Source: VMCP01 sp964645755
GTDB taxonomy: Bacteria > Bacteroidota > Bacteroidia > NS11-12g > UBA955
Assembly: GCA_964645755.1 (NCBI GenBank)
Contig: CAZYBT010000067.1
Coordinates: 1 to 14,411, forward strand
Direction of reading: 5' to 3'
Length of the DNA: 14,411 nt
In this document: positions 7,435 through 14,411 of the stretch, one piece after another
How positions within the stretch are numbered: the first letter of the stretch is position 1
How the letters are laid out: the number at the start of each line of letters is the position of its first letter
Program-made: the position numbers and the translations under genes
The notes under the pieces: generated by a model
Told to the model about the DNA's origin: nothing
The model's input: the letters and a program-made list of their open reading frames with translations, nothing else
Database searches by the model: none

Positions 7435-8403
7435 ATGCAAACACAAAAAGTATATAGCTCCCGAGATACAGCGAAGCGCAAGGTTCAAAATGCGCTGAAA
7501 ATTTTATTTACATTTATCAAAATTGAGCGAAAAAGTATCAAGTATTTATATTTATACGCAGCCTTGGCTGGAATTATAAGTCTTGCTATACCTATTGGAA
7601 TTCAAACAATTATCAATTACGTTTTAGCAGGTCGGTTATCTACCAGTTGGGTCATTTTAATCTTGGGAATAACCACGGCTGTTTTTCTTTTGGGAATCAC
7701 ACGGGTTGCTCAGCTCAGCATCATAGATTCACTTCAACGAAAGTTGTTTGTGCAATACGCATATAAATTCAGGGAGGCAATTCGTATTCAGTCTGAATAT
7801 GGTACAGAGAAACTCATCAACAAAACGCAAAAGTTCATGGATATTGTAACATTGCAGAAGAGTTTATCCAAACTAATTACAGATTTTACTGGAAAATTAC
7901 TTCAGGCAGTTGCTGGATTATTGTTGCTTGCTTTATATCACCCAATGTTCATTATTTTCAGCTTGTTGGTTATTGTTGTGGTGTATTTATCGTTGAGATT
8001 TACCTGGTTAACGGGTTTCAAAACCGCAAGGGAGGAAAGCAATTACAAGTTTAAAACAGCCGAAAACCTAAGACAATTAGCTTGTAATTACAACGAAGAA
8101 AACTTATCTCAGCTGAATCTCAGCATTGAAAAATATGCCATTACGAGAAATCAACATTTTGTTATTTTGAACAAACAAGCCTGGTTAGGTGTTGTCATCA
8201 AAGTGATTCTCACCTTTTTCATGCTCATCATAGGAAGTTATCTTTTGGTTATCCAAGATATCAGTTTGGGTCAATTCTTGGCCTCAGAAATATTGATCAT
8301 TACATTGTTAGATGCAATTGAAAAATTGATACTTACCGTTGAGTATCTTTATGATTGTGGAATTTCTATCGAAAAATTAAACGAAATCAATGAAACCGAA
8401 TAG
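7435..8403 (+). CDS. ABC exporter transmembrane domain protein lacking the ATPase domain
   Basis: A 322-residue membrane protein that matches the transmembrane half of an HlyB/type I secretion ABC exporter. About six membrane helices lie near residues 38-61, 70-90, 153-170, 171-190, 250-272 and 281-303. The end SLGQFLASEILIITLLDAIE at 277-296, then EYLYDCGISIEKLNEI, is the region that in exporters leads straight into the nucleotide-binding domain. Here the protein stops six codons or fewer after that point. No Walker A, LSGGQ-type signature or Walker B motif exists in it or elsewhere in the window, and there is no N-terminal C39 peptidase domain. Its last 14 bases overlap the start of the HlyD-type gene, so the short form looks like a settled gene boundary and not random decay. 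It presumably forms the inner membrane part of an envelope-spanning exporter; the energy source and cargo are unknown. The membrane-domain assignment is firm. Confidence 0.85.
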   Translation: MQTQKVYSSRDTAKRKVQNALKILFTFIKIERKSIKYLYLYAALAGIISLAIPIGIQTIINYVLAGRLSTSWVILILGITTAVFLLGITRVAQLSIIDSLQRKLFVQYAYKFREAIRIQSEYGTEKLINKTQKFMDIVTLQKSLSKLITDFTGKLLQAVAGLLLLALYHPMFIIFSLLVIVVVYLSLRFTWLTGFKTAREESNYKFKTAENLRQLACNYNEENLSQLNLSIEKYAITRNQHFVILNKQAWLGVVIKVILTFFMLIIGSYLLVIQDISLGQFLASEILIITLLDAIEKLILTVEYLYDCGISIEKLNEINETE

Positions 8404-9697
8404 ATCGAATCCCCTACTCAAAGATAGTCCTTGGGCTTCCAATAAATTTGGAAAAATCATTTTTATCCTTTGTCTCACGTTTTTGGTGGTTTTGTTTCTA
8501 CCATGGACACAGAATATTCAAGCGAATGGATTCGTCACAACCTTAAACAACGAAGAGAGACCCCAAGAAATTCAATCAGCCATTGCGGGCCGGTTAAATA
8601 AATGGTTGGTAAAGGAAGGTGATTACATAGAATTAGGCGATACAATTGCGGTTTTAGGCGAAATTAAAAGTGAATATTTAAACCCCGATTTATTGAAACA
8701 AACTGAGATTCAGATCCAAGCAAAAGAAAATTCATTGCTCAGTTATAACTCAAAAATCAACGCCATAAATGAACAAATTAAACAATTGGAATTAAATAGG
8801 AATTTGTCGATTCAAAAGGCAAAGAACAAACTCGATCAAGAAAATTTAAAATTACAAGCCGAATTGGCCGATTTAGAAGCAGCCAGACTAAATTCGAAAA
8901 TTGCAAAACAGCAACTAGAACGCGATAGTATTTTATTAACAAAAACAATCAAAAGTCCTTTGGATGTTGAGAACAAAAGAGTAAAATACCAGGAAACGGT
9001 TGCCAAATTATTTGTGTCAGAATCAAAGGTTCGTCAAGCAAAAGCAGCAATTGCAAATGCAAAAATAGAAATGCAAAACTTAAGTGCTGAGTATGGTGAA
9101 AAACTTTCAAAGGGAGAAAGTGAGCGCTATTCTGCAATATCGGCACAGATGGAAGCTGAAGCGGAAGTTTCAAAAATGAGAAACAACATGGCCAATTACA
9201 CTATCAGAAATGGTTTTTACGTCATTACCGCTCCAAAATCAGGATATATAACCAGAACAAAAGTTAATGGCGTTGGAGAAACAATCAAAGAAGGTGAAAC
9301 GATTTGTCAAATCCTGCCCAAATCATACGAGTCTGTGGTTGAATTATTTGTTGATCCCGTTGATATGCCATTGGTACACGATGGTGTGCATGTTCAATTT
9401 ACTTTCGACGGTTGGCCTACAATGGTTTTCTCAGGTTGGCCAAATTTAACTTATGGTACATTTCCAGGTGAAGTTTATGGTGTGAATTCCTCTCCGAATG
9501 AAAATGGCAAATATCGTGTTTTGGTGAGACAAAGAATCGACCTAAAAAAATGGCCTAAGGAATTAAAAATTGGAGTTGGTGCTAGAGGTTATTTGTTGTT
9601 GAAAAAGGTACCAATTTGGTATGAACTTTGGCGAATCGTGAGCGGATTTTCTCCTGATTATTATTTGCCTCAAAATGATAAACAAGCAAAAAAATAA
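8390..9697 (+). CDS. HlyD-family periplasmic adaptor (membrane fusion protein)
   Basis: A 435-residue protein that bridges an inner membrane exporter and an outer membrane channel. A single membrane helix lies at about residues 22-38. The first half of a biotinyl/lipoyl-like domain, IAGRLNKWLVKEGDYIELGD, is at 65-84, and its second half at 279-310 (ITAPKSGYITRTKVNGVGET, then IKEGETICQILP). Between them, residues about 102-265 form a long glutamine-, lysine- and alanine-rich coiled coil. A beta-barrel region follows (VVELFVDPVDMPLVHDGVHV). Length and domain order are normal for the family. The ATG at 8390 overlaps the end of the membrane-domain gene by 14 bases, and the stop overlaps the TolC-type gene by one base (TAATG), so the three are very likely one translationally coupled operon. 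Confidence 0.93.
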   Translation: MKPNRSNPLLKDSPWASNKFGKIIFILCLTFLVVLFLPWTQNIQANGFVTTLNNEERPQEIQSAIAGRLNKWLVKEGDYIELGDTIAVLGEIKSEYLNPDLLKQTEIQIQAKENSLLSYNSKINAINEQIKQLELNRNLSIQKAKNKLDQENLKLQAELADLEAARLNSKIAKQQLERDSILLTKTIKSPLDVENKRVKYQETVAKLFVSESKVRQAKAAIANAKIEMQNLSAEYGEKLSKGESERYSAISAQMEAEAEVSKMRNNMANYTIRNGFYVITAPKSGYITRTKVNGVGETIKEGETICQILPKSYESVVELFVDPVDMPLVHDGVHVQFTFDGWPTMVFSGWPNLTYGTFPGEVYGVNSSPNENGKYRVLVRQRIDLKKWPKELKIGVGARGYLLLKKVPIWYELWRIVSGFSPDYYLPQNDKQAKK

Positions 9698-11121
9698 TGA
9701 AAAAAAGTACCCTTTCGGTCATCTTTTTATTTGCCTCTGCAGTCAATGCACAAATCAACTCAAATGATTCTGTGGGCATCCTTTCTATCAAAGATTTGTT
9801 CTATCAAATCGAAAGATACCATCCATTATTTCAAATTGCCAACATACAAGAATTGTACGGAAATGTAAATCGAACAAAAGCTCTGTCAAAATTTGAACCA
9901 AGTTTAAATTACGATTCAAAAGAAAAAACCTTCGATGGAAAATCGTACTATAATCAATCTTATTTTGAAATTGAATCAAATACCCCCACTCCTATTTCTT
10001 TTTCTGCTGGGCTAGAGAATAACAGCGGTGCTTTTTTAAACAATGAATCTTACACACCAAGCTCCGGACTCGGATATATTGGAGTTCAGGTTCCATTGCT
10101 CAAAAATTTAATTACAGATCAGAGAAGAACCCTTCTCAAGCAATCTAAAATCTTCATAGATCAATCTGCATTTCAAAAAAAATCGATGGTTCAAAGTTTG
10201 TATCTCGATATTTGGAAAGGCTACATTCATTGGTATATCAATTACAAACAAACGGAATCACTCCAGAAAGCTCTGGAGCTCTCAAATCAAAGGTTAGATG
10301 CCATAAAAAAGGTTTTTATTTCGGGGGGATGCAGTGGCTTCGATACGCTCGAAATTTCAGTTCAACAGCAACAGTTTAAGGCACGTTTGATCGATAATGA
10401 AATACTCACATTAAAATCAAAAATTTTACTCAATGCTCACTTATGGACAGTATCTGAAAAGAAGGAAATTGTACCATTATCGTTCAGACCTGAGATAAAA
10501 CCCAACAATTCATTTTTTGAATACTTAGATCCGTTGATTCAAGGAATAAACATTTCAAATTCATTATTGAGTCAACCCGAATTAATGATCTCTCAGAAAA
10601 AGCTTGACAATATTGGGCTAGATTTAAAGCTAAAACGAAACTATTTGTTGCCAAAATTAGATTTAAAATATCAGTATTTAAATACAGGTTTTCAAACTTT
10701 CCCCACGCCTAACAACAATTCAAGGTTTGGAATATCATTTGCATCACCACTTTTCTTTATTGGTCCTAGGGCCGATTACAAAGAAACACAGTATAAGTTT
10801 CTGGAAGCTCAAATGTCCCTCAAATTCAAACAAAGAGAAATTGAACAAAAGTTAATGGCATTGACCAAGCAGGTTGAAACCTACAAGCAAATTTATGAGA
10901 TGCTCAAACAAGTGGAAGCTGGCTATTTTCAGCTATATCAAATGGAAATTCAAAAGTTCAGTAGTGGTGAAGGAACAATTTTTTTACTAAATTCGAGAGA
11001 GGCAAGATATTGGGAAGCCAACATGAAAACAATTGAGCATTATGGCAAATTGTTGAATGCAATGGTAGAATTATTGGCAGTGAACGGAAACATACATCAA
11101 TTTAATGATGTGGTAAATTAA
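9697..11121 (+). CDS. TolC-family outer membrane efflux/secretion channel
   Basis: A 474-residue protein beginning with a clear signal peptide, residues 1-18 (MKKSTLSVIFLFASAVNA), cleaved before Q19. The mature part starts with SIKDLFYQIERYHPLFQIAN, the usual first helix of outer membrane efflux proteins. Two repeats of beta strands and long helices follow: GYIGVQVPLLKN (about 128-139) precedes the first helical hairpin, and GISFASPLFFIGPRADYKET (about 346-365) precedes the second. The length is normal for TolC relatives. It would form the trimeric channel that completes the exporter with the two genes upstream. The start ATG shares its first base with the stop of the HlyD-type gene. A short perfect palindrome begins 12 bases after its stop. 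Confidence 0.9.
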   Translation: MKKSTLSVIFLFASAVNAQINSNDSVGILSIKDLFYQIERYHPLFQIANIQELYGNVNRTKALSKFEPSLNYDSKEKTFDGKSYYNQSYFEIESNTPTPISFSAGLENNSGAFLNNESYTPSSGLGYIGVQVPLLKNLITDQRRTLLKQSKIFIDQSAFQKKSMVQSLYLDIWKGYIHWYINYKQTESLQKALELSNQRLDAIKKVFISGGCSGFDTLEISVQQQQFKARLIDNEILTLKSKILLNAHLWTVSEKKEIVPLSFRPEIKPNNSFFEYLDPLIQGINISNSLLSQPELMISQKKLDNIGLDLKLKRNYLLPKLDLKYQYLNTGFQTFPTPNNNSRFGISFASPLFFIGPRADYKETQYKFLEAQMSLKFKQREIEQKLMALTKQVETYKQIYEMLKQVEAGYFQLYQMEIQKFSSGEGTIFLLNSREARYWEANMKTIEHYGKLLNAMVELLAVNGNIHQFNDVVN

Positions 11122-11125
11122 ATCG

Positions 11126-11159
11126 TTGTTATTATGTGGAAAATTCCACATTAAGTTTA
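11126..11159 (+). promoter_or_regulatory. Possible gyrB promoter containing a palindrome in its spacer
   Basis: TTG at 11126-11128 is followed after 23 bases by TAAGTTTA (11152-11159), which differs from TAnnTTTG only in the last base. The spacer contains the perfect palindrome at 11134-11151. A second imperfect box, TAAATTTA, lies at 11183-11190 within the palindrome GTAAATTTAC. Which, if either, drives gyrB is not clear. Confidence 0.3.
11134..11151. repeat. Perfect inverted repeat between the TolC-type gene and gyrB
   Basis: ATGTGGAAAATTCCACAT has two 8-base arms (ATGTGGAA and TTCCACAT) separated by AA. It could be a protein-binding operator in front of gyrB or a weak terminator hairpin for the export operon. 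The terminator reading is weakened by the lack of a solid T run after it (TAAGTTTATTTC). Confidence 0.6.
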
Positions 11160-11216
11160 TTTCTGCGCCAGTTATTTATTAGTAAATTTACCAAATAATC
11201 ATATTCTTTACAGTAA

Positions 11217-13169
11217 ATGGACGAGAACAATAAAGGAAATTACGGTGCCAATAATATTCAGGTATTAGAAGGTTTAGAAGCCGTAAGAAAAAGACCCGCA
11301 ATGTATATTGGAGATGTTGGACCAAAAGGTCTACATCACTTGGTTTATGAGGTGGTAGATAATAGTATCGACGAGGCTTTGGCCGGACATTGCGATACCA
11401 TTCATGTTGCAATTTTAGAAGGTGAAGGTATTCGCGTTCTCGATAATGGACGTGGTATTCCAACCGATATTCATGAAAAAGAGCAAAAAAGTGCACTTGA
11501 GGTTGTAATGACGGTACTTCATGCCGGTGGTAAATTCGATAAAGACACTTACAAAGTTTCTGGTGGTTTACACGGTGTGGGTGTGAGTTGTGTGAACGCA
11601 CTTTCTTCACAAGTAAAAGTTAGGGTTCACAGAGATGGAATCATTCACCAACAAGAATACGAAATTGGGAAACCTCTTTACGACGTAAAAGTTGTTGGTG
11701 AAACCAATATCAGAGGTACCGAAGTTTCTTTCTTCCCAGATAGAAGCATTTTCAAAGAAACCCATGTCTACAATTTCGATACCCTTCAAAATCGTTTGAG
11801 AGAATTGTCTTTCCTAAACAAAGGCATCAAACTTACCCTTACCGATGAGAGAGAAAAATTAGAAGATGGCACCTTCAGAACAGAAACTTATTATTCTGAG
11901 GGAGGTTTACGTGAGTTTGTGAAATATATCGACGGAACCAGAGAAACTCTTATTCCTGAGCCAATTTACGGTGAAAGCGATAAATACGGAGTGCCTGTAG
12001 AGATTGCCTTCCAATACAATACCGGTTATTCTGAGAATTTGCATTCTTATGTAAACAATATCAATACCATTGAAGGTGGAACTCACGTGGGAGGTTTCAG
12101 ACGTGCACTTACCCGTACCTTGAAAAACTATGCCGACAAACAAAAATTACTTGAAAAAGTAAAAATTGAAATCGCCGGTGACGATTTTCGTGAAGGTATT
12201 ACTTGCGTTATATCAGTAAAAGTTCAAGAACCTCAATTTGAAGGTCAAACAAAAACCAAATTGGGCAATAACGACGTTGGAGGTGCTGTTGAATCAACTG
12301 TGAATGCGTTACTTGAAGCTTACTTGGAAGAAAATCCTAAAGAGGCGAAAATCATCGTCGACAAAGTTATCTTGGCTGCACAAGCAAGAGCTGCTGCCCG
12401 TAAAGCCCGTGATATGGTGCAAAGAAAAGGTGCAATGTCGGGAATGGGACTACCAGGGAAACTTTCAGATTGCTCTAAAACTGACCCTAAAATTTGTGAA
12501 ATCTTTTTGGTTGAGGGAGACTCAGCAGGAGGAACTGCAAAACAAGGTCGCGATAGAGAATTCCAAGCAATCCTACCTCTTAGAGGTAAAATCTTGAATG
12601 TAGAAAAAGCACTTGAACATAAAATTTACGACAATGAAGAAATTCGGAACATGTTTACTGCTCTTGGTGTTCATATTGGAACCAACGAAGAAGGAAATAA
12701 GGAATTGATTCTTGACAACCTTCGTTATCATAAAGTGGTGATCATGACCGATGCCGACGTTGATGGTTCTCATATCAGAACCCTTATCCTCACCTTGTTC
12801 TTCCGTTACATGAAAAAACTGGTTGAAAATGGATACCTATACATCGCTACTCCTCCACTTTACTTGGTGAAAAAAGGAAGAGAACAACGATATTGTTGGA
12901 CAGAAGAACAACGAATGGCAGCAATTAGCGAAATTGCGGGTGGCAAAGAAGATTCTGTTAACGTTCAACGTTACAAAGGTTTGGGTGAAATGAACGCAGA
13001 GCAGCTTTGGGAAACAACCATGGACCCAGCGCGCAGAACTTTCAAACGAGTTACTTTAGATAGTGCGGCTGAGGCTGATAGAGTATTTAGCATGCTCATG
13101 GGCGATGAAGTTCCACCAAGACGTGAATTCATTGAAGCAAACGCGAAATACGCAAAAATTGACGCATAA
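11217..13169 (+). CDS. gyrB: DNA gyrase subunit B
   Basis: The 650-residue ATPase subunit of DNA gyrase, which with GyrA introduces negative supercoils. The GHKL ATPase part shows YEVVDNSIDEA at 44-54 (E45 and N49, for ATP hydrolysis and Mg binding), DNGRGIP at 76-82 and GGLHGVGVSCVNALS at 116-130. The ATP-lid glutamine and lysine are Q344 and K346 in QTKTKLG. The TOPRIM domain has EGDSAGG beginning at E433 and DADVDG beginning at D512, giving the metal-binding acidic residues. The C-terminal QRYKGLGEMNAEQLWETTMD and the ending MLMGDEVPPRREFIE are those of GyrB; ParE is less likely. The length is usual for Bacteroidota, which lack the insertion of E. coli GyrB (804 residues). The ATG at 11217 is followed directly by the usual MDENN...NIQVLEGLEAVRKRP. 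A strong terminator follows the stop. It is probably transcribed alone. Confidence 0.97.
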   Translation: MDENNKGNYGANNIQVLEGLEAVRKRPAMYIGDVGPKGLHHLVYEVVDNSIDEALAGHCDTIHVAILEGEGIRVLDNGRGIPTDIHEKEQKSALEVVMTVLHAGGKFDKDTYKVSGGLHGVGVSCVNALSSQVKVRVHRDGIIHQQEYEIGKPLYDVKVVGETNIRGTEVSFFPDRSIFKETHVYNFDTLQNRLRELSFLNKGIKLTLTDEREKLEDGTFRTETYYSEGGLREFVKYIDGTRETLIPEPIYGESDKYGVPVEIAFQYNTGYSENLHSYVNNINTIEGGTHVGGFRRALTRTLKNYADKQKLLEKVKIEIAGDDFREGITCVISVKVQEPQFEGQTKTKLGNNDVGGAVESTVNALLEAYLEENPKEAKIIVDKVILAAQARAAARKARDMVQRKGAMSGMGLPGKLSDCSKTDPKICEIFLVEGDSAGGTAKQGRDREFQAILPLRGKILNVEKALEHKIYDNEEIRNMFTALGVHIGTNEEGNKELILDNLRYHKVVIMTDADVDGSHIRTLILTLFFRYMKKLVENGYLYIATPPLYLVKKGREQRYCWTEEQRMAAISEIAGGKEDSVNVQRYKGLGEMNAEQLWETTMDPARRTFKRVTLDSAAEADRVFSMLMGDEVPPRREFIEANAKYAKIDA

Positions 13170-13188
13170 AAGATTTGCAATTCATACG

Positions 13189-13216
13189 AAAAAGGCTGCT
13201 TACGCAGCCTTTTTTT
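13189..13216. terminator. Rho-independent terminator, probably bidirectional
   Basis: The stem GGCTGC (13194-13199) and GCAGCC (13204-13209) encloses the loop TTAC, with a run of A before (13189-13193) and seven T after (13210-13216). It ends gyrB transcription 20 bases after the stop. Because the flanks are A5 and T7, it can also end the convergent permease gene, whose stop codon is at 13240. Confidence 0.92.
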
Positions 13217-13239
13217 ATACCATTCAGTAATGTCTTTAT

Positions 13240-14411
13240 TTATTTGAATTTGATCGCCTTTATAGGCTCTATTCTCCGAATATAACGAGCTGGTATATAC
13301 AAAGATAAGTATATAAAAACAAACGCAAACAAATTCACAAATAGTATTTCTGTGAAGTTGATTTTCATTGCTACGTATCGTATAAAATACACTTCTTGAT
13401 TCAATGTTAGAAATTGATATTTATTTTGTAAAATACAAATTGTTAACGCGATCAAGTTTCCCAATAGCAATCCAAAAAAAGCAATGATACTGGATTGATA
13501 AATAAATATTTTTTGAATTTTAACATTCCTCGCTCCCATTGTCATGAGCAACCCAATAAATGAAGTTTTTTCAGTGATCAATATTAACAAAGTTGTGCAA
13601 GTTGAAGTAATGGCTACAATGGCAATTAAAACCAATAATATCACAACATTTAAATCTAAAATCGACAGCCAATCAAAAATTTGTCGGTTATATTCCTCGG
13701 CAGTATTTAATCTAAGCTGTTTAAAATCTATATTTTGAGAAATCGCCTTCTTTGTGTTTTGCAAATCTTCTGGATTCTCAACCCAAATTTCTACTTGTGT
13801 TAATCCCAAGCTTGGAGGCATCATCACTTGTATGACTTCTTGGTTTAACAGCACCATATTGGCATCAACTTTTTCAATGCCGGTTTCAAACAGGTGTGTT
13901 ACTTTTAATTTTCTCGCTCTCGGACGAGCATTTCCTGTTGAATCTTGAATAAAAAAAACGAGTTTCAATTCATCCCCAATATTCACTTTCAATTTTTGCG
14001 ACAATATTCGAGAAATACCAATCCAATATTGATTTTCCGGTTGAACTGATTTGATCAAAAAATCTCCCAAGTAAGGTTTAATTTGAGAAATTTGTATGCC
14101 TTTTGCCACAATTCCCTCAATCTCCTCTTCTGACTTAATGATACTCGCTTTACTGGTAGAAATTAAAATTCGTTTGATATTTTTGAGGGACAATAACTTT
14201 TGAATTTCTGGTTTCAAAGAATCAGAAAATGGTTGTGGGTCGCCATTCTCAACATTTGTTGGAGCGTCCAACACAAAATCGCCGTGAATCATTGAAATTT
14301 TCGACTTAATTTCATCTCTAAAGCCCCGAACCGTGGCAAATGCCAATATCATGACCGTTACACTCAAAGAAACTGATAAAATTGCCAAAAAAAAGACATT
14401 TTTTGACTTAG
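13240..14411 (-). CDS. FtsX/LolC-E-type ABC transporter permease (N-terminus outside window)
   Basis: An inner membrane permease of the lipoprotein-releasing or MacB-like kind, visible from its first membrane helix to the stop (about 390 codons). The frame remains open to the right edge (SKNVFFLAILSVSLSVTVM), so a TTG at 14388 is not the true start; probably 20-30 residues are missing. After the first helix (ending AFATVRGF) comes a periplasmic domain of about 210 residues. Three C-terminal helices follow: one around LNVVILLVLIAIVAIT, the next after the cytoplasmic coupling stretch MTMGARNVKIQKIF, and the last before the ending IEPIKAIKFK. This order is that of FtsX-domain permeases, and the coupling region resembles Bacteroidota LolC/LolE-like proteins. 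It would need an ATPase partner (LolD-type), which is not in the window. The exact substrate, outer membrane lipoproteins or others, is inferred. Confidence 0.88.
   Translation of the reverse strand, partial: KSKNVFFLAILSVSLSVTVMILAFATVRGFRDEIKSKISMIHGDFVLDAPTNVENGDPQPFSDSLKPEIQKLLSLKNIKRILISTSKASIIKSEEEIEGIVAKGIQISQIKPYLGDFLIKSVQPENQYWIGISRILSQKLKVNIGDELKLVFFIQDSTGNARPRARKLKVTHLFETGIEKVDANMVLLNQEVIQVMMPPSLGLTQVEIWVENPEDLQNTKKAISQNIDFKQLRLNTAEEYNRQIFDWLSILDLNVVILLVLIAIVAITSTCTTLLILITEKTSFIGLLMTMGARNVKIQKIFIYQSSIIAFFGLLLGNLIALTICILQNKYQFLTLNQEVYFIRYVAMKINFTEILFVNLFAFVFIYLSLYIPARYIRRIEPIKAIKFK

Noticed and set aside
11134..11151. Palindrome as a strong intrinsic terminator of the export operon
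   Set aside because: The hairpin is AT-rich with a very short loop and is not followed by a continuous T run; it is listed as an inverted repeat instead.
11134..11151. Replication origin (DnaA boxes) next to gyrB
   Set aside because: Only one imperfect DnaA-box-like half site is seen, with no cluster of boxes and no dnaA or dnaN nearby.
11188..11610. 140-codon minus-strand frame over the start of gyrB
   Set aside because: It is antisense to the strongly conserved gyrB N-terminus, and its histidine- and leucine-rich product has no recognisable motif.
13240..14388. Permease gene as complete with a TTG start at 14388
   Set aside because: The frame continues open to the window edge and the upstream residues extend the first membrane helix, so the true start is outside.

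Overview
The window is AT-rich chromosomal DNA from a member of the Bacteroidota. The evidence is: a type IIA gyrase B of about 650 residues without the large C-terminal insertion of enterobacterial GyrB; a secreted protein with the SHMMGAD...YKCLGNG..Y...YRDC N-terminus typical of large Bacteroidota surface proteins; a LolC/E-like permease of Bacteroidota type; and several copies of the Bacteroidota -7 promoter element TAnnTTTG (TATTTTTG or TACTTTTG) at plausible positions. The order and genus cannot be fixed from this sequence.

Layout: (1) 1-1699, minus strand: the first 566 codons of a cysteine-rich secreted surface or adhesin-like protein whose C-terminus lies off the left edge. (2) 1700-2038: a divergent intergenic region with a promoter for each side. 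(3) 2039-3319, plus: an Xaa-Pro aminopeptidase (M24B), convergent with (4) 3321-3992, minus: protein-L-isoaspartate methyltransferase, with only one base between the two stop codons. (5) 4071-5036, plus: a Gfo/Idh/MocA-like protein that has lost the usual cofactor-binding and catalytic motifs. (6) 5068-7376: a lipoprotein overlapping (ATGA) with a polyprenyl-phosphate glycosylphosphotransferase, the membrane enzyme that starts repeat-unit synthesis of an exopolysaccharide. (7) 7435-11121: a tightly overlapping three-gene export operon made of an ABC-type membrane domain without any ATPase domain, an HlyD-type periplasmic adaptor and a TolC-type outer membrane channel. (8) 11217-13169: gyrB, followed by a strong rho-independent terminator. 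(9) 13240 to the right edge, minus: an FtsX/LolC-E-type permease whose N-terminus is off the window.

How the genes work together: the middle of the window (about 5.0-11.1 kb) is devoted to the cell envelope. A lipoprotein and a sugar-phosphate transferase are translationally coupled, and just downstream lies a trans-envelope export complex that resembles type I secretion but encodes no ATPase in the window. The flanking genes (pepP-like, pcm, gyrB, permease) are housekeeping. No mobile elements, CRISPR arrays, tRNA or rRNA genes were seen. The most unusual item is the ATPase-less exporter operon; the next is the degenerate oxidoreductase.
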